Origin: an uncultured Bacteroidales bacterium
GTDB lineage: Bacteria; Bacteroidota; Bacteroidia; Bacteroidales; F082
Direction of reading: 5' to 3'
Assembly: GCA_937896505.1 (NCBI GenBank)
Contig: CALBNP010000162.1
Coordinates: 1 to 16,190, forward strand
DNA: 16,190 bases
Positions 1-6,935 of the stretch are shown in pieces. The first letter of the stretch is position 1; every line of letters starts with the position of its first letter. Both the position numbers and the translations under genes were made by a program. The notes beneath the pieces are model-generated. The model worked only from the letters and a program-made list of their open reading frames with translations, was not told where the DNA came from and searched no databases.

Positions 1-620
1 TAGAGCAGATGCAAATCCTTGCCGTCGCAATAGACCTGATAGATTGAGTCGGCACTCAAGACCTGCACATTGCCGAAAACATCGCGATACAGCTCTTCAT
101 ATTTCTGCGCCAAAGGGCACTGCGAAATGGTGTCCTGTTCAAGACTCAAATGCAACAAATTCGATTTTGCACCCGTGCTCGTAATGGCATAAATGCCATC
201 CGAACCCACCAAATAGTCAATCACCCAGACGATTTCATTGTCGTAAGCCAATTGTGGCATATTGGCCGTAACCGTCACTTCCTGAATGTTTTCCACCTTG
301 TTTTTCAAGGTTACGACAGTCTTGTAGACGCCTTTTTCATCGGCCTGCAACTGCTTTGGATCCATTTGGACGGCTTTCCTGTCATAGCCGACGTGCGAAA
401 ACACAAGCGTCGACGCCGATTTCAAATCGACCCTGAAAATGCCGTTTGCATCGGTAATGGAGAGCAACAGATTCTGTGAATTGTAAACGCCAACGCCTTC
501 AACACATTCGTTTTTCGCGTTGACCACAATGCCTTCCAACTTGAAGGCGACATTCTTTTGGGCAAAAGCGGAAATACCTGCAAAACCCAGTAAACACAGA
601 GTAAAGAGTAATTTCTTCAT
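1..620 (-). CDS. Secreted protein with CarboxypepD_reg-like domain, 5' part only
   Basis: This reading frame starts at the ATG at 618-620 and runs off the left edge, so about 206 codons are visible and the C-terminus is missing. The first 20 residues (MKKLLFTLCLLGFAGISAFA, then Q) form a clear signal peptide, so the protein is exported. Residues about 27-105 resemble the carboxypeptidase regulatory-like beta-sandwich common in Bacteroidota envelope proteins: a 'G.VV.A.NE.VEGVGVY' strand, a 'TDANGIFRVDL' turn and 'LVFSHVGYDRKAVQM'. The typical linker 'VENIQEVTV' follows. The rest (residues about 120-206) is not a TonB plug that I recognise; its repeated 'GIYAI', 'LLHLSL' and 'VQVLSADSIYQVY' strands could be propeller-like, but that is a guess. 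It lies 76 bases downstream of trmH on the same strand, with no clear promoter of its own, so read-through from trmH is possible. Confidence 0.8.
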   Translation of the reverse strand, partial: MKKLLFTLCLLGFAGISAFAQKNVAFKLEGIVVNAKNECVEGVGVYNSQNLLLSITDANGIFRVDLKSASTLVFSHVGYDRKAVQMDPKQLQADEKGVYKTVVTLKNKVENIQEVTVTANMPQLAYDNEIVWVIDYLVGSDGIYAITSTGAKSNLLHLSLEQDTISQCPLAQKYEELYRDVFGNVQVLSADSIYQVYCDGKDLHLL

Positions 621-696
621 AGTAAATAAGTTTAAGGATTAACAACTTATTTGCTACAAAAATTGCGCCAAGAATCAATACTTTAGCCCAGAAAAA

Positions 697-1404
697 TCAC
701 CGGTTTTCTTCCTTGGAAAACTCAGGATGCAATTCCGCGAACTTCCGCTCATATTGGCGGATGCGTCCCAAGGATTGTCGCGTCCATTCCAACAGAATCT
801 GCTGACGGTCGTCTTCTTTGAGATGCCACGGGATGGTTTCCGAAGCATGAAGCCGGTTGGTCAGCGAATAAAGCAACAATGCAGCCGAAACGCTGATATT
901 GTAACTTTCTGTAAATCCAAACATTGGAATGCGGACGTGCATGTCGGCATGTTCAACGGCATAATCTGAAAGACCCAACTTTTCGGTACCAAACACCAAG
1001 GCAATCGGCTCATCAAGCGGCAAAGTGTCCGGAGTGAAATCGTCGCGATGCGGACAAGTTGCCACAATCTTGTAACCTTCAGCATGAAGCTTGTCGAAAA
1101 CCATTGGCGTATTGAATTCCTTTTCGTTATAATGATGTAAATCAATCCATTTCGTGCTTCCCAACACGACATCAGGGTTGACATCATATTGGTAGTTGTT
1201 CTCAACGACATGGACATCTTGGATGCCTCTCAACTCACAGCTGCGCATCACCGCGCTTGCATTGTGGGCTTGGAAAATATCTTCGAGCACCACAGTAAGG
1301 TGTTTCGTGCGGTATTGCAGCACTTCATCGAAACGCTGTTTGCGCTCATCTGTAAGGAATTGAGTCAAAAAATCGAGGTATGCTTTATCGCGTGTTGTCA
1401 TCAT
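697..1404 (-). CDS. trmH: TrmH-family tRNA 2'-O-methyltransferase (SpoU class)
   Basis: A SPOUT-fold, SAM-dependent RNA ribose methyltransferase, most likely tRNA (guanosine-18-2'-O)-methyltransferase. All three SpoU motifs are present: motif 1 'HNASAVMRSCE' (N48 and R54), motif 2 'LVFGTEKLGLS' (about 137-146) and motif 3 'IPMFGFTESYNISVSAALLLY' in two parts, 'IPMFGF' and 'ESYNISVSAA' (about 159-175). The C-terminal helical tail 'IRQYERKFAELHPEF' is typical of TrmH rather than RlmB. The frame stays open up to a TTG at 1447-1449, but a perfect Bacteroidota -7 box lies at 1423-1430. The start must therefore be downstream of it, at the ATG at 1402-1404 (235 residues) or the adjacent ATG at 1399-1401. 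The upstream neighbour, the TPR gene, is divergent. The exact tRNA target is inferred from family membership. Confidence 0.9.
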   Translation of the reverse strand: MMTTRDKAYLDFLTQFLTDERKQRFDEVLQYRTKHLTVVLEDIFQAHNASAVMRSCELRGIQDVHVVENNYQYDVNPDVVLGSTKWIDLHHYNEKEFNTPMVFDKLHAEGYKIVATCPHRDDFTPDTLPLDEPIALVFGTEKLGLSDYAVEHADMHVRIPMFGFTESYNISVSAALLLYSLTNRLHASETIPWHLKEDDRQQILLEWTRQSLGRIRQYERKFAELHPEFSKEENR

Positions 1405-1417
1405 TTCTTTCTTTTTG

Positions 1418-1453
1418 GGCTGCAAAATTACAACATAATACAATATCAATCAA
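1418..1453 (-). promoter_or_regulatory. Bacteroidota-type promoter of trmH
   Basis: Read on the minus strand, TAATTTTG at 1430-1423 is a perfect TAnnTTTG -7 box. A TTG at 1453-1451 sits 20 bases upstream as the -33 box. The -7 box continues into CAGCC (to 1418), a continuation shared with other promoters here. The expected start of transcription is near 1416, which gives a leader of about a dozen bases and rules out the TTG start at 1449. Confidence 0.75.
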
Positions 1454-1525
1454 GTCATTACAAGATAAAATAAAATTATGAAACCAAAAAAGCACAATTT
1501 TAGGAGTTTGTATGATAAAAATCCG

Positions 1526-1533
1526 TACTTTTG
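1526..1533 (+). promoter_or_regulatory. -7 box of the TPR-protein gene promoter
   Basis: TACTTTTG is a perfect match to TAnnTTTG, 23 bases before the ATG at 1557. A TTTG at 1507-1510 is the only -33 candidate, but its 15-base spacing is shorter than the usual 19 or so, so the upstream box is uncertain. Confidence 0.6.
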
Positions 1534-1556
1534 CGACTCGAAAATTTTGAATCACT

Positions 1557-2246
1557 ATGGCACAAAAGAACGTAAATCAAGAAACAGACGAAAGACTCGG
1601 TAACGTTGAAGAAGCATTAAGCACCACCGAAAAATGGATTGAAGACAACCAGAAGACTTTGTGGATTATTTTCATCGCAGTATTAGTCGTTGCCTTTGGC
1701 ATCTATGGCGTCAGCAGATACAACAAGAAACGCAACGAGACCGCCAGCTCGCAAATCTTCAAGGCACAACAATATTTCGAGAACGAACAATACGAAAACG
1801 CCCTTAACGGCGACGGTAACAATCTCGGCTTCCTGGATGTCATCGACGACTATGGTTCGACAAAGACCGGCAAACTTGCAGCCTATTATGCAGGCATCAG
1901 CTACATGAAGTTAGGCAACTACGAAGAAGCCCTCAACTACCTGAAGAAATACAACAACAACGACCAAGTGCTCAGCGCTATGGCTCTCGGTGCCATGGGC
2001 GACTGCTACATGGAGCTTAACGACCTTCAGAGCGCTGCCTCCTATTATGGCAAGGCCGCTGCCAAGAACCCTAACGAATTCACTTCACCAATGTTTCTGA
2101 TGAAGCAAGGTTTGACCTACGAAATCCTCAACGACTACGCTAAGGCTCTCAACGCTTACCAAACCTTAAAGAAAGACTTCCCGAACAGCACCGAAGCTTT
2201 CGAAGTCAGCAAGAACATTGCCAACATGCAAGAGAAAATGAAGTAA
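1557..2246 (+). CDS. Membrane-anchored tetratricopeptide repeat protein
   Basis: A 229-residue protein. It has a charged cytoplasmic N-terminus (1-33), one transmembrane helix (about 35-52, 'TLWIIFIAVLVVAFGIYGV') followed by positive 'RYNKKR', and then TPR helices. Three TPR-like units are visible: 'KLAAYYAGISYMKLGNYEEA', 'SAMALGAMGDCYMELNDLQSA' and 'MFLMKQGLTYEILNDYAKAL', the last followed by 'FPNSTEA'. This layout resembles YfgM/Tol-Pal-type periplasmic TPR adaptors, and similar proteins are common in Bacteroidota. No catalytic residue is expected, and the role is probably protein-protein interaction at the inner membrane. The partner is unknown. The gene is monocistronic: it has its own promoter upstream and a strong terminator directly after the stop, and it converges on rlmB. 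Confidence 0.85.
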   Translation: MAQKNVNQETDERLGNVEEALSTTEKWIEDNQKTLWIIFIAVLVVAFGIYGVSRYNKKRNETASSQIFKAQQYFENEQYENALNGDGNNLGFLDVIDDYGSTKTGKLAAYYAGISYMKLGNYEEALNYLKKYNNNDQVLSAMALGAMGDCYMELNDLQSAASYYGKAAAKNPNEFTSPMFLMKQGLTYEILNDYAKALNAYQTLKKDFPNSTEAFEVSKNIANMQEKMK

Positions 2247-2263
2247 TTCACCTTATAGAAAAC

Positions 2264-2297
2264 AAAAAAAGCCTGGCTCAATGAGTCAGGCTTTTTT
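2264..2297. terminator. Bidirectional intrinsic terminator between TPR gene and rlmB
   Basis: A 9-bp stem (GCCTGGCTC at 2271-2279, GAGTCAGGC at 2283-2291, one G-T wobble) encloses an AAT loop. It is flanked by seven As at 2264-2270 and six Ts at 2292-2297, so each strand ends in a U-run after the hairpin. It lies 17 bases after the TPR stop codon and 17 bases past the end of rlmB, and so serves both convergent genes. Confidence 0.92.
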
Positions 2298-2314
2298 GTT
2301 TAATACATTCTCGG

Positions 2315-3064
2315 TCAGTTCAATCCCTTTTGCCGAACCACCTCGAAGCACACGATACCCGTTGCCACACTCACGTTAAGCGAATCGATGTCGCCCGGCA
2401 TAGGAATCATCAAATGCTGGTCGAGACGTTTCATATAGGCTGGGCTGATGCCGTCTTCTTCCGACCCCATCATTATGCAAAGTGGACCTGTGAGATCAGC
2501 CTTCCAAAGACTTTCGGTGGCCTTCTCAGTGAAACCAACCACGCGCAAGCCACTGGCTTTCAGGAAATCCATGGCGTCCTTCATGTTCTCCACACGACAC
2601 ACGTTGATAAGCGAAAGCGCGCCAGCCGATGTCTTCATGGCATCGCCGTTAATCAACGCCGAACCACGCGATGGAATCACGATGGCATCAACACCTGCAG
2701 CGTATGCCGTACGGGCTATGGCTCCGAAGTTTCGCACATCGGTAACACGGTCGAGCATCAAGAACAGAGGATCGCGTCCCTCTTCGAAAACCATCTGCAC
2801 GACCTTCTCAAGCGGTTGATATTCAATCGGGCAGATGAAGGCGATTACTCCTTGGTGGTTTTTACGCGTCAGTCGGTTCATCTTCTCCATCGGAACATAT
2901 TGCACCGGAACTTCGTTAGCGCGGCAATAATTCGCAATCTCGGATATCTCAGGCGAGCGCGTTCCAGCCTGGATGAAAACTTTCTCGATTTCCTTCTGCG
3001 AGCGAATCAATTCCGACACGGGATGCACCCCAAATATCATGTTGTTTTTGTAGTTGTCTTCCAT
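2315..3064 (-). CDS. rlmB: 23S rRNA (guanosine-2251-2'-O)-methyltransferase RlmB
   Basis: A SPOUT methyltransferase expected to methylate the ribose of G2251 in the P-loop of 23S rRNA. The N-terminal substrate-binding domain is clear (residues 9-80: 'MIFGVHPVSELI', then 'NRLTRKNHQGVIAFI', the RlmB/TrmH-family-3 signature). The catalytic SpoU domain has motif 1 'NFGAIARTAYAAG' (N112, R118), motif 2 'IMMGSEEDGIS' (about 197-207) and motif 3 'MIPMPGDIDSLNVSVATGI' (about 219-237). At 249 residues it has the usual length. The ATG at 3064 leaves a leader of only about 10 bases from the predicted transcription start. The internal ATG of 'MIFGVHP' (3038-3040) would give about 34, so either could be used; family members usually carry a few residues before MIFG. 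Confidence 0.93.
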   Translation of the reverse strand: MEDNYKNNMIFGVHPVSELIRSQKEIEKVFIQAGTRSPEISEIANYCRANEVPVQYVPMEKMNRLTRKNHQGVIAFICPIEYQPLEKVVQMVFEEGRDPLFLMLDRVTDVRNFGAIARTAYAAGVDAIVIPSRGSALINGDAMKTSAGALSLINVCRVENMKDAMDFLKASGLRVVGFTEKATESLWKADLTGPLCIMMGSEEDGISPAYMKRLDQHLMIPMPGDIDSLNVSVATGIVCFEVVRQKGLN

Positions 3065-3080
3065 CTTGAAAAATTTGCGA

Positions 3081-3112
3081 CAAAATTACATTATTTTCCC
3101 TATTTTAGCAAA
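3081..3112 (-). promoter_or_regulatory. Bacteroidota-type promoter of rlmB
   Basis: On the minus strand a TTTG -33 box (3112-3109) is followed, after 20 bases, by TAATTTTG (3088-3081), both perfect matches. Transcription should begin near 3074, very close to the annotated ATG. On the plus strand the same 89-base gap must hold the promoter of the TonB-like gene. Only a weak match is seen there: TATTTTAG at 3101-3108, with TTTG at 3074-3077 spaced 23 bases away. Confidence 0.8.
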
Positions 3113-3153
3113 CGCTTATAATAACGCAAATTCAAATCAACAACTTACTTATT

Positions 3154-3942
3154 ATGAACATTTTAAATTCTTTCAGACTCATATTGCCAGCCATTTTATC
3201 CTTTGTCGGACTATCGTTGGCAGCACAAAACATCGCTCCACAGCCAATCTCAGGGAAGAATGCCACCAAGGACTACATTCAGGAGAACCTCATCTACCCC
3301 ACCACCGACCTCGAAAATGGCAACAGCGGAAACGTGGTCATTTCCATGCATATCGACAAGGAAGGCAAGGCTTCGCAATTCGCCGTGAAATCGACCTTCA
3401 GCGAAGAAGCATCACCTATCGCCATGCACCTCGTCAAGACTATCTTATGGGACCCTGCCACACACAACGGAGTCGCTATCGAAAGCGACCACGACTACAC
3501 AGTTGAATTCTCAGCCAAAAGCTACAAGCGCTACTGGAAACGCCATGAGCGTTACGGATTTGAAGCCGCCATGGAAGCCGATAGTTCATACGTCATTTAC
3601 GAAAACCGCCAGCTGGAGGAATCACCCCGATTCAACTTAGCCGATGGAGAAAATCTGCCACAATACATTTACAGCAACTTGAAATACCCTGCGGAAGCCA
3701 AAGAACGTGAGATTCAAGGCACCGTCCGCATCGAATTCATTATCGAGACCAACGGAAACGTTTCAAACATCAACATTATCAACTCGGTAGGTGGCGGATG
3801 CGACAACGAAGCCATCCGACTCATCAAAGAGACACACTGGATTCCCGGAACGAAAAACGGGAAATACGTCCGTTGCCACAGTATGCAAGACATCACCTTC
3901 AGCATCGGAAACCGTAATTTCCAAGACGGAAACAGTTATTAA
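3154..3942 (+). CDS. Periplasmic protein with two TonB C-terminal-like domains
   Basis: A 262-residue protein with a signal peptide (1-24, ending 'SLAAQ') and no later membrane segment. Two regions resemble the TonB C-terminal fold. Region A is about residues 38-122 ('YIQENLIYP', 'GNVVISMHIDKEGKASQFAV', 'ILWDPATHNGV'). Region B is about 167-252 ('YIYSNLKYPAEA', 'GTVRIEFIIETNGNVSNINII', 'NEAIRLIKETHWIPGTKNGK'). Region B keeps the family pattern better: YP, G-V-F, the dG.v turn and W.PG..NGk. A standard TonB has an uncleaved N-terminal anchor that binds ExbB/ExbD and a Pro-rich span; neither is seen here. This is therefore unlikely to be a full energy transducer and may be a soluble binding protein. 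The gene starts a three-gene unit with the DUF3078 gene (28-base gap) and the phosphoesterase. Confidence 0.8.
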   Translation: MNILNSFRLILPAILSFVGLSLAAQNIAPQPISGKNATKDYIQENLIYPTTDLENGNSGNVVISMHIDKEGKASQFAVKSTFSEEASPIAMHLVKTILWDPATHNGVAIESDHDYTVEFSAKSYKRYWKRHERYGFEAAMEADSSYVIYENRQLEESPRFNLADGENLPQYIYSNLKYPAEAKEREIQGTVRIEFIIETNGNVSNINIINSVGGGCDNEAIRLIKETHWIPGTKNGKYVRCHSMQDITFSIGNRNFQDGNSY

Positions 3943-3970
3943 AAAGACAATCAATCAAATTATTATCAAT

Positions 3971-4900
3971 ATGAAAAAAGTATTCTTTACAATCATGCTG
4001 GTCACAGCAGCGATCATGGCTTTCGCACAAGAAGCCCCCACGAAAGACACCTGTTATTGGACCCACAAAGGTGACATCGGACTCAACGTTTCGCAAAGTG
4101 CATTCTGCAACTGGTCGGCCGGTGGGCAAAACGCCCTGGCCTGGCAAGGCCTGCTCAACTACGACCTCAACTATGCCAAAGACAATTTCAAGTGGGACAA
4201 CTCATTGAAGCTTGGTTTGGGCTACAGCTATTTCGATTTCAAGAAAAAGCCCATCAAGACCGACGATAAGATTGAGTTCACCTCTTTGGCCGGCCTGAAA
4301 GCCACCGAACACCTTAACTACAGCTTGGAACTGGCCTTCCGTTCGCAATTCGCTCCTGGCTACGACTATGCCATCGATTCCGTACATGCCATCTCAAGAT
4401 TCCTTGCTCCCGCATACATCACCCTAGGTCTTGGTGCCGAATGGACGCCTAACAAGCACTTCTCCATCAACTTCGCCCCTGTGACTGGCCGTGTCACCAT
4501 CGTCAACGACTCGTTGCTCGCTGAAGTCGGAGCTTTCGGCGTCGAGCCTGGTTATTTCAACCCTAACGACAGCACACAATGGATTCCTGGCAAGAGAGTA
4601 CGCTACGAATTTGGTGCACGTGCCGTCATCAAGTTCAACTATCCCTTGGCCCACAACATCGATTTCGACACCAAGTTGGAACTCTTCTCCAACTACCTCA
4701 ATCACCCTGAACGCATTGACGTTGACTGGCAGAATTCACTCGTCATGAAAATCAACTCATGGCTCAACTGCAGCATCAACACGCATCTTATCTACGATTA
4801 CGACGTGCCGTTCTACACACCCGAAGGCACTCTCATCAAAGGCTCAAAAGTGCAATTCAAGGAAGTGCTCAGTTTAGGCATCATGTTCAAACTGAAATGA
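3971..4900 (+). CDS. DUF3078 family envelope protein
   Basis: A 309-residue exported protein. The signal peptide is residues 1-19 (MKKVFFTIMLVTAAIMAFA, then Q). The body alternates polar and aromatic residues in beta-strand fashion ('FKWDNSLKLGLGYSYFDF', 'LNYSLELAFRSQFAPG', 'YEFGARAVIKFNY'), which suggests an outer-membrane barrel or beta-rich surface protein. The segment 'GDIGLNVSQSAFCNWSAGGQNA' (about residues 36-57) fits the N-terminal signature of DUF3078, a Bacteroidota family of unknown function. The protein ends in 'MFKLK', a terminal beta-strand as in outer-membrane barrels, although its last residue is Lys rather than Phe. The frame is open back to 3791, but that would overlap the upstream gene. 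The ATG at 3971 follows an A/T-rich leader and is the only start placing the signal peptide at the N-terminus. Confidence 0.82.
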   Translation: MKKVFFTIMLVTAAIMAFAQEAPTKDTCYWTHKGDIGLNVSQSAFCNWSAGGQNALAWQGLLNYDLNYAKDNFKWDNSLKLGLGYSYFDFKKKPIKTDDKIEFTSLAGLKATEHLNYSLELAFRSQFAPGYDYAIDSVHAISRFLAPAYITLGLGAEWTPNKHFSINFAPVTGRVTIVNDSLLAEVGAFGVEPGYFNPNDSTQWIPGKRVRYEFGARAVIKFNYPLAHNIDFDTKLELFSNYLNHPERIDVDWQNSLVMKINSWLNCSINTHLIYDYDVPFYTPEGTLIKGSKVQFKEVLSLGIMFKLK

Positions 4901-5397
4901 AAATAGGCATTCTCTCCGACACCCACGCCACGCTTATCCCACAGATTTTCAGTTTCTTCAAAGACGTGGATGAGATTTGGCATGCGGGCGACATCGGCAA
5001 CATCGAAACTGCCGAACAGTTGGCCGCCTTCAAGCCTTTGCGCGCCGTTCATGGCAACGTCGATAACCACATCGTGCGCTTGCAATATCCTGAAGACCAG
5101 TTCTTTCACGTGGAAGACGTGGATGTCTATATGACCCACATCGGCGGCTATCCCGGAAAATACATGCCCGAAGTGAAATACATTCTGGAGCAGAAAAAAC
5201 CGCAACTTTTCATCTGCGGGCACTCGCACATCCTTAAAGTGATGAACGACAAAAAGCTAGGGCTTCTTCATATCAACCCAGGTGCGGCGGGAAAGACCGG
5301 ATTCCACAACAAGATCACCATGATTCGCATGACCATCGAAGGCAAGGACTTCAAGGACATGGAAATATTTGAGATTGAACGGAATAAGACGTTCTAA
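4897..5397 (+). CDS. YfcE/MJ0936-family metallophosphoesterase
   Basis: A 166-residue single-domain calcineurin-like phosphoesterase. The metal ligands are all visible: D8 and H10 in 'ILSDTHA', D32 in 'HAGDIGN', N54 in 'VHGNVDNH', H81 in 'MTHIGG', and H109 and H111 in 'CGHSH'. 'HINPGA' then closes the site. This is the full set for a two-metal centre, so an active cytoplasmic phosphodiesterase is expected; the natural substrate of this family is uncertain. The start ATG at 4897 overlaps the stop codon of the DUF3078 gene (ATGA), which suggests translational coupling. The longer frame from 4759 would lie inside the upstream gene and is not supported. No intrinsic terminator is obvious in the 82 bases before the convergent ATPase gene. 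Confidence 0.9.
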   Translation: MKIGILSDTHATLIPQIFSFFKDVDEIWHAGDIGNIETAEQLAAFKPLRAVHGNVDNHIVRLQYPEDQFFHVEDVDVYMTHIGGYPGKYMPEVKYILEQKKPQLFICGHSHILKVMNDKKLGLLHINPGAAGKTGFHNKITMIRMTIEGKDFKDMEIFEIERNKTF

Positions 5398-5479
5398 CCA
5401 ACGTAAGTCCAGTATTATAACAAGTTTCTGAAGGCTACTGAGCAGAGCCGAAGCAAGCTGTAATCCCTATACACAGAAA

Positions 5480-6676
5480 TCAATACAGCATCCCGAAAAG
5501 CCAAAGCGGGATTTTGTTGTCGAAACCCGTGTCAATGTTATCACGGACAACGAAACTATTTTCTATTCCAGCTATCTGCTTGTAAGTCTTATGCCGACCG
5601 CCTACTTCAAACAGATATTTTCCATCCACAAGCAAATCGCCTTTCTGTGACATACAGATGCGATGGCTGAATGAAACCATATTCGCAAAAAAAGTCTCAC
5701 GCATCGTGCCCTTGTCAACTTCATCGGACAGGGCATACATGACGCAAGTGTTGTCGAACAGTATTTTTTCAGGCTTCTCAATGGCTTTCAGGCCACCGTT
5801 TTCACCATAAAGCCGACGGATCAACTCGGCACGCTGCAGCAGGTCAAGCATCTTGTAGAGCACCTCGCGGGAACAGCCTAATATCGAACATATTTCCCTA
5901 ATGTTCAACGTATATGGATTTTGTCCCGACAAAATCACAAGCAAGATCTTCGTCTTATAGACCGATTCATACTCGATTGATTTCTCAACCGAAGGAATCT
6001 CGGTTTGAATAATGCTATTGATTACAGTTTCAAGCCGTTCGGCAAAGCCGTCACCCTCTTCACGGTAAAATGGATAATAGCCTTTTTCAAGGTATTTTTC
6101 AAAATGACCGAGCACCGGAATCTCATTCGTACATTGTGCAGCAATCAAATCGTGTCGCTTCAGAATGTCTTCTAATGTGATTGGCTGCCAGTTGCTTGCG
6201 CCTTCAAGCAGCAGGTATTCGCGGAAACTCAAGCCTCGCATCGTGTATTGCCTGCAGCGTCGGCCAAGGTCCGACTCGCTCTCCTCAAGTTTCAGCATCG
6301 ATGAGCCAGTTATCACGACTTTCAGTTTCGGGAAACAATCGTATATCTCTTTAATTTGTTGATCCCAACCACGATATTTGTGAACCTCATCCAAGAAAAG
6401 GTGCGACATGCCATGCTGAACCATGTATTCAGCAACCTCCACAATGGAATGGGTAGCAAAAAAAGAGTTGTCGGCAGAAGCGTAAAGCACCTGACGCGGG
6501 TCGGGAAAAGACTTGCGGATATGCTGAAGCAACAAGGTCGTCTTTCCAATGCCTTTCGGACCTTTTATCATAATGAGACGGTTGTCCCAATTTATCTGGT
6601 CATACAAATATCTTGTGAAGCCCATTGGGGTTTCTTCAAGCAGATGAAGGTAGATGTTATGAAGTTTAGCTATCAT
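5480..6676 (-). CDS. AAA-family ATPase with DUF4143-type C-terminus
   Basis: A 398-residue protein of the AAA_14/DUF4143 type. The Walker A motif is 'GPKGIGKTT' (39-47), Walker B 'HLFLDEVHKY' (92-101) and the sensor strand 'VVITGSS' (120-126). A winged-helix-like segment follows ('LNIREICSILGCSREVLYKML', about residues 258-278). The C-terminus 'YLFEVGGRHKTYKQI' looks like the degenerate PD-(D/E)XK-like core of this family, with E followed by GG where nucleases have E-x-K. Such proteins are numerous in Bacteroidota and of unknown role. ATP binding is well supported; nuclease activity is not. The gene stands alone, between the phosphoesterase unit and an AT-rich gap. An alternative start is the Met of 'MGFTRYLYD' (residue 18). 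It is the most accessory-looking gene in the window. Confidence 0.85.
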   Translation of the reverse strand: MIAKLHNIYLHLLEETPMGFTRYLYDQINWDNRLIMIKGPKGIGKTTLLLQHIRKSFPDPRQVLYASADNSFFATHSIVEVAEYMVQHGMSHLFLDEVHKYRGWDQQIKEIYDCFPKLKVVITGSSMLKLEESESDLGRRCRQYTMRGLSFREYLLLEGASNWQPITLEDILKRHDLIAAQCTNEIPVLGHFEKYLEKGYYPFYREEGDGFAERLETVINSIIQTEIPSVEKSIEYESVYKTKILLVILSGQNPYTLNIREICSILGCSREVLYKMLDLLQRAELIRRLYGENGGLKAIEKPEKILFDNTCVMYALSDEVDKGTMRETFFANMVSFSHRICMSQKGDLLVDGKYLFEVGGRHKTYKQIAGIENSFVVRDNIDTGFDNKIPLWLFGMLY

Positions 6677-6681
6677 TTTTA

Positions 6682-6693
6682 ATATTGCAATAT
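6682..6693. repeat. 12-bp palindrome just upstream of the ATPase start
   Basis: ATATTGCAATAT is a perfect palindrome that ends five bases before the ATPase ATG (6674-6676). It would lie in the leader of that transcript. Its position suits an operator or a leader structure, but with such low base complexity it could be fortuitous. Confidence 0.4.
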
Positions 6694-6706
6694 GATTTTT
6701 CTTTCA

Positions 6707-6732
6707 AAAAGTAAGATTACAGTCTTACTTTT
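6707..6732. promoter_or_regulatory. Perfect inverted repeat upstream of the ATPase, operator candidate
   Basis: AAAAGTAAGA (6707-6716) and TCTTACTTTT (6723-6732) are exact reverse complements separated by TTACAG. On the minus strand the promoter-proximal arm merges into TACTTTTTG (6713-6705), one base longer than a TAnnTTTG -7 box. A TTTG lies at 6742-6739, with long 25-base spacing. The repeat would thus cover the ATPase promoter, as expected for a dimeric regulator. There is no T-run suited to a terminator for any adjacent gene. Confidence 0.55.
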
Positions 6733-6935
6733 ATGGCACAAAAATATATATTTATTCTTAATATTACCGCATTTGCAATAAAAAAAAATGAATGCAACAA
6801 TAGATTTTTCGACCTGGTATGATAGATGTAATTTGGCTAATCACATTGATGACGAAGTTTCTCTGCCCCATCAAGGATAGCTTCTGTAACAAGCTCGTCT
6901 ATTACTTCTGTAATTCTCTAATTCTTGACAAAAGA

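Noticed and set aside
621..696. A promoter for the partial gene at the left edge
   Set aside because: The best candidate, AATTTTTG on the minus strand, mismatches the first base of the -7 box and has no TTG at the right spacing.
2330..3121. A 263-codon open frame on the plus strand opposite rlmB
   Set aside because: rlmB is complete and convincing, and the frame runs through its promoter and terminator-proximal end.
5430..5462. A GGCT/AGCC stem between the phosphoesterase and ATPase genes as a terminator
   Set aside because: The stem is short and has a bulge, the loop is too small, and no T-run follows on either strand.
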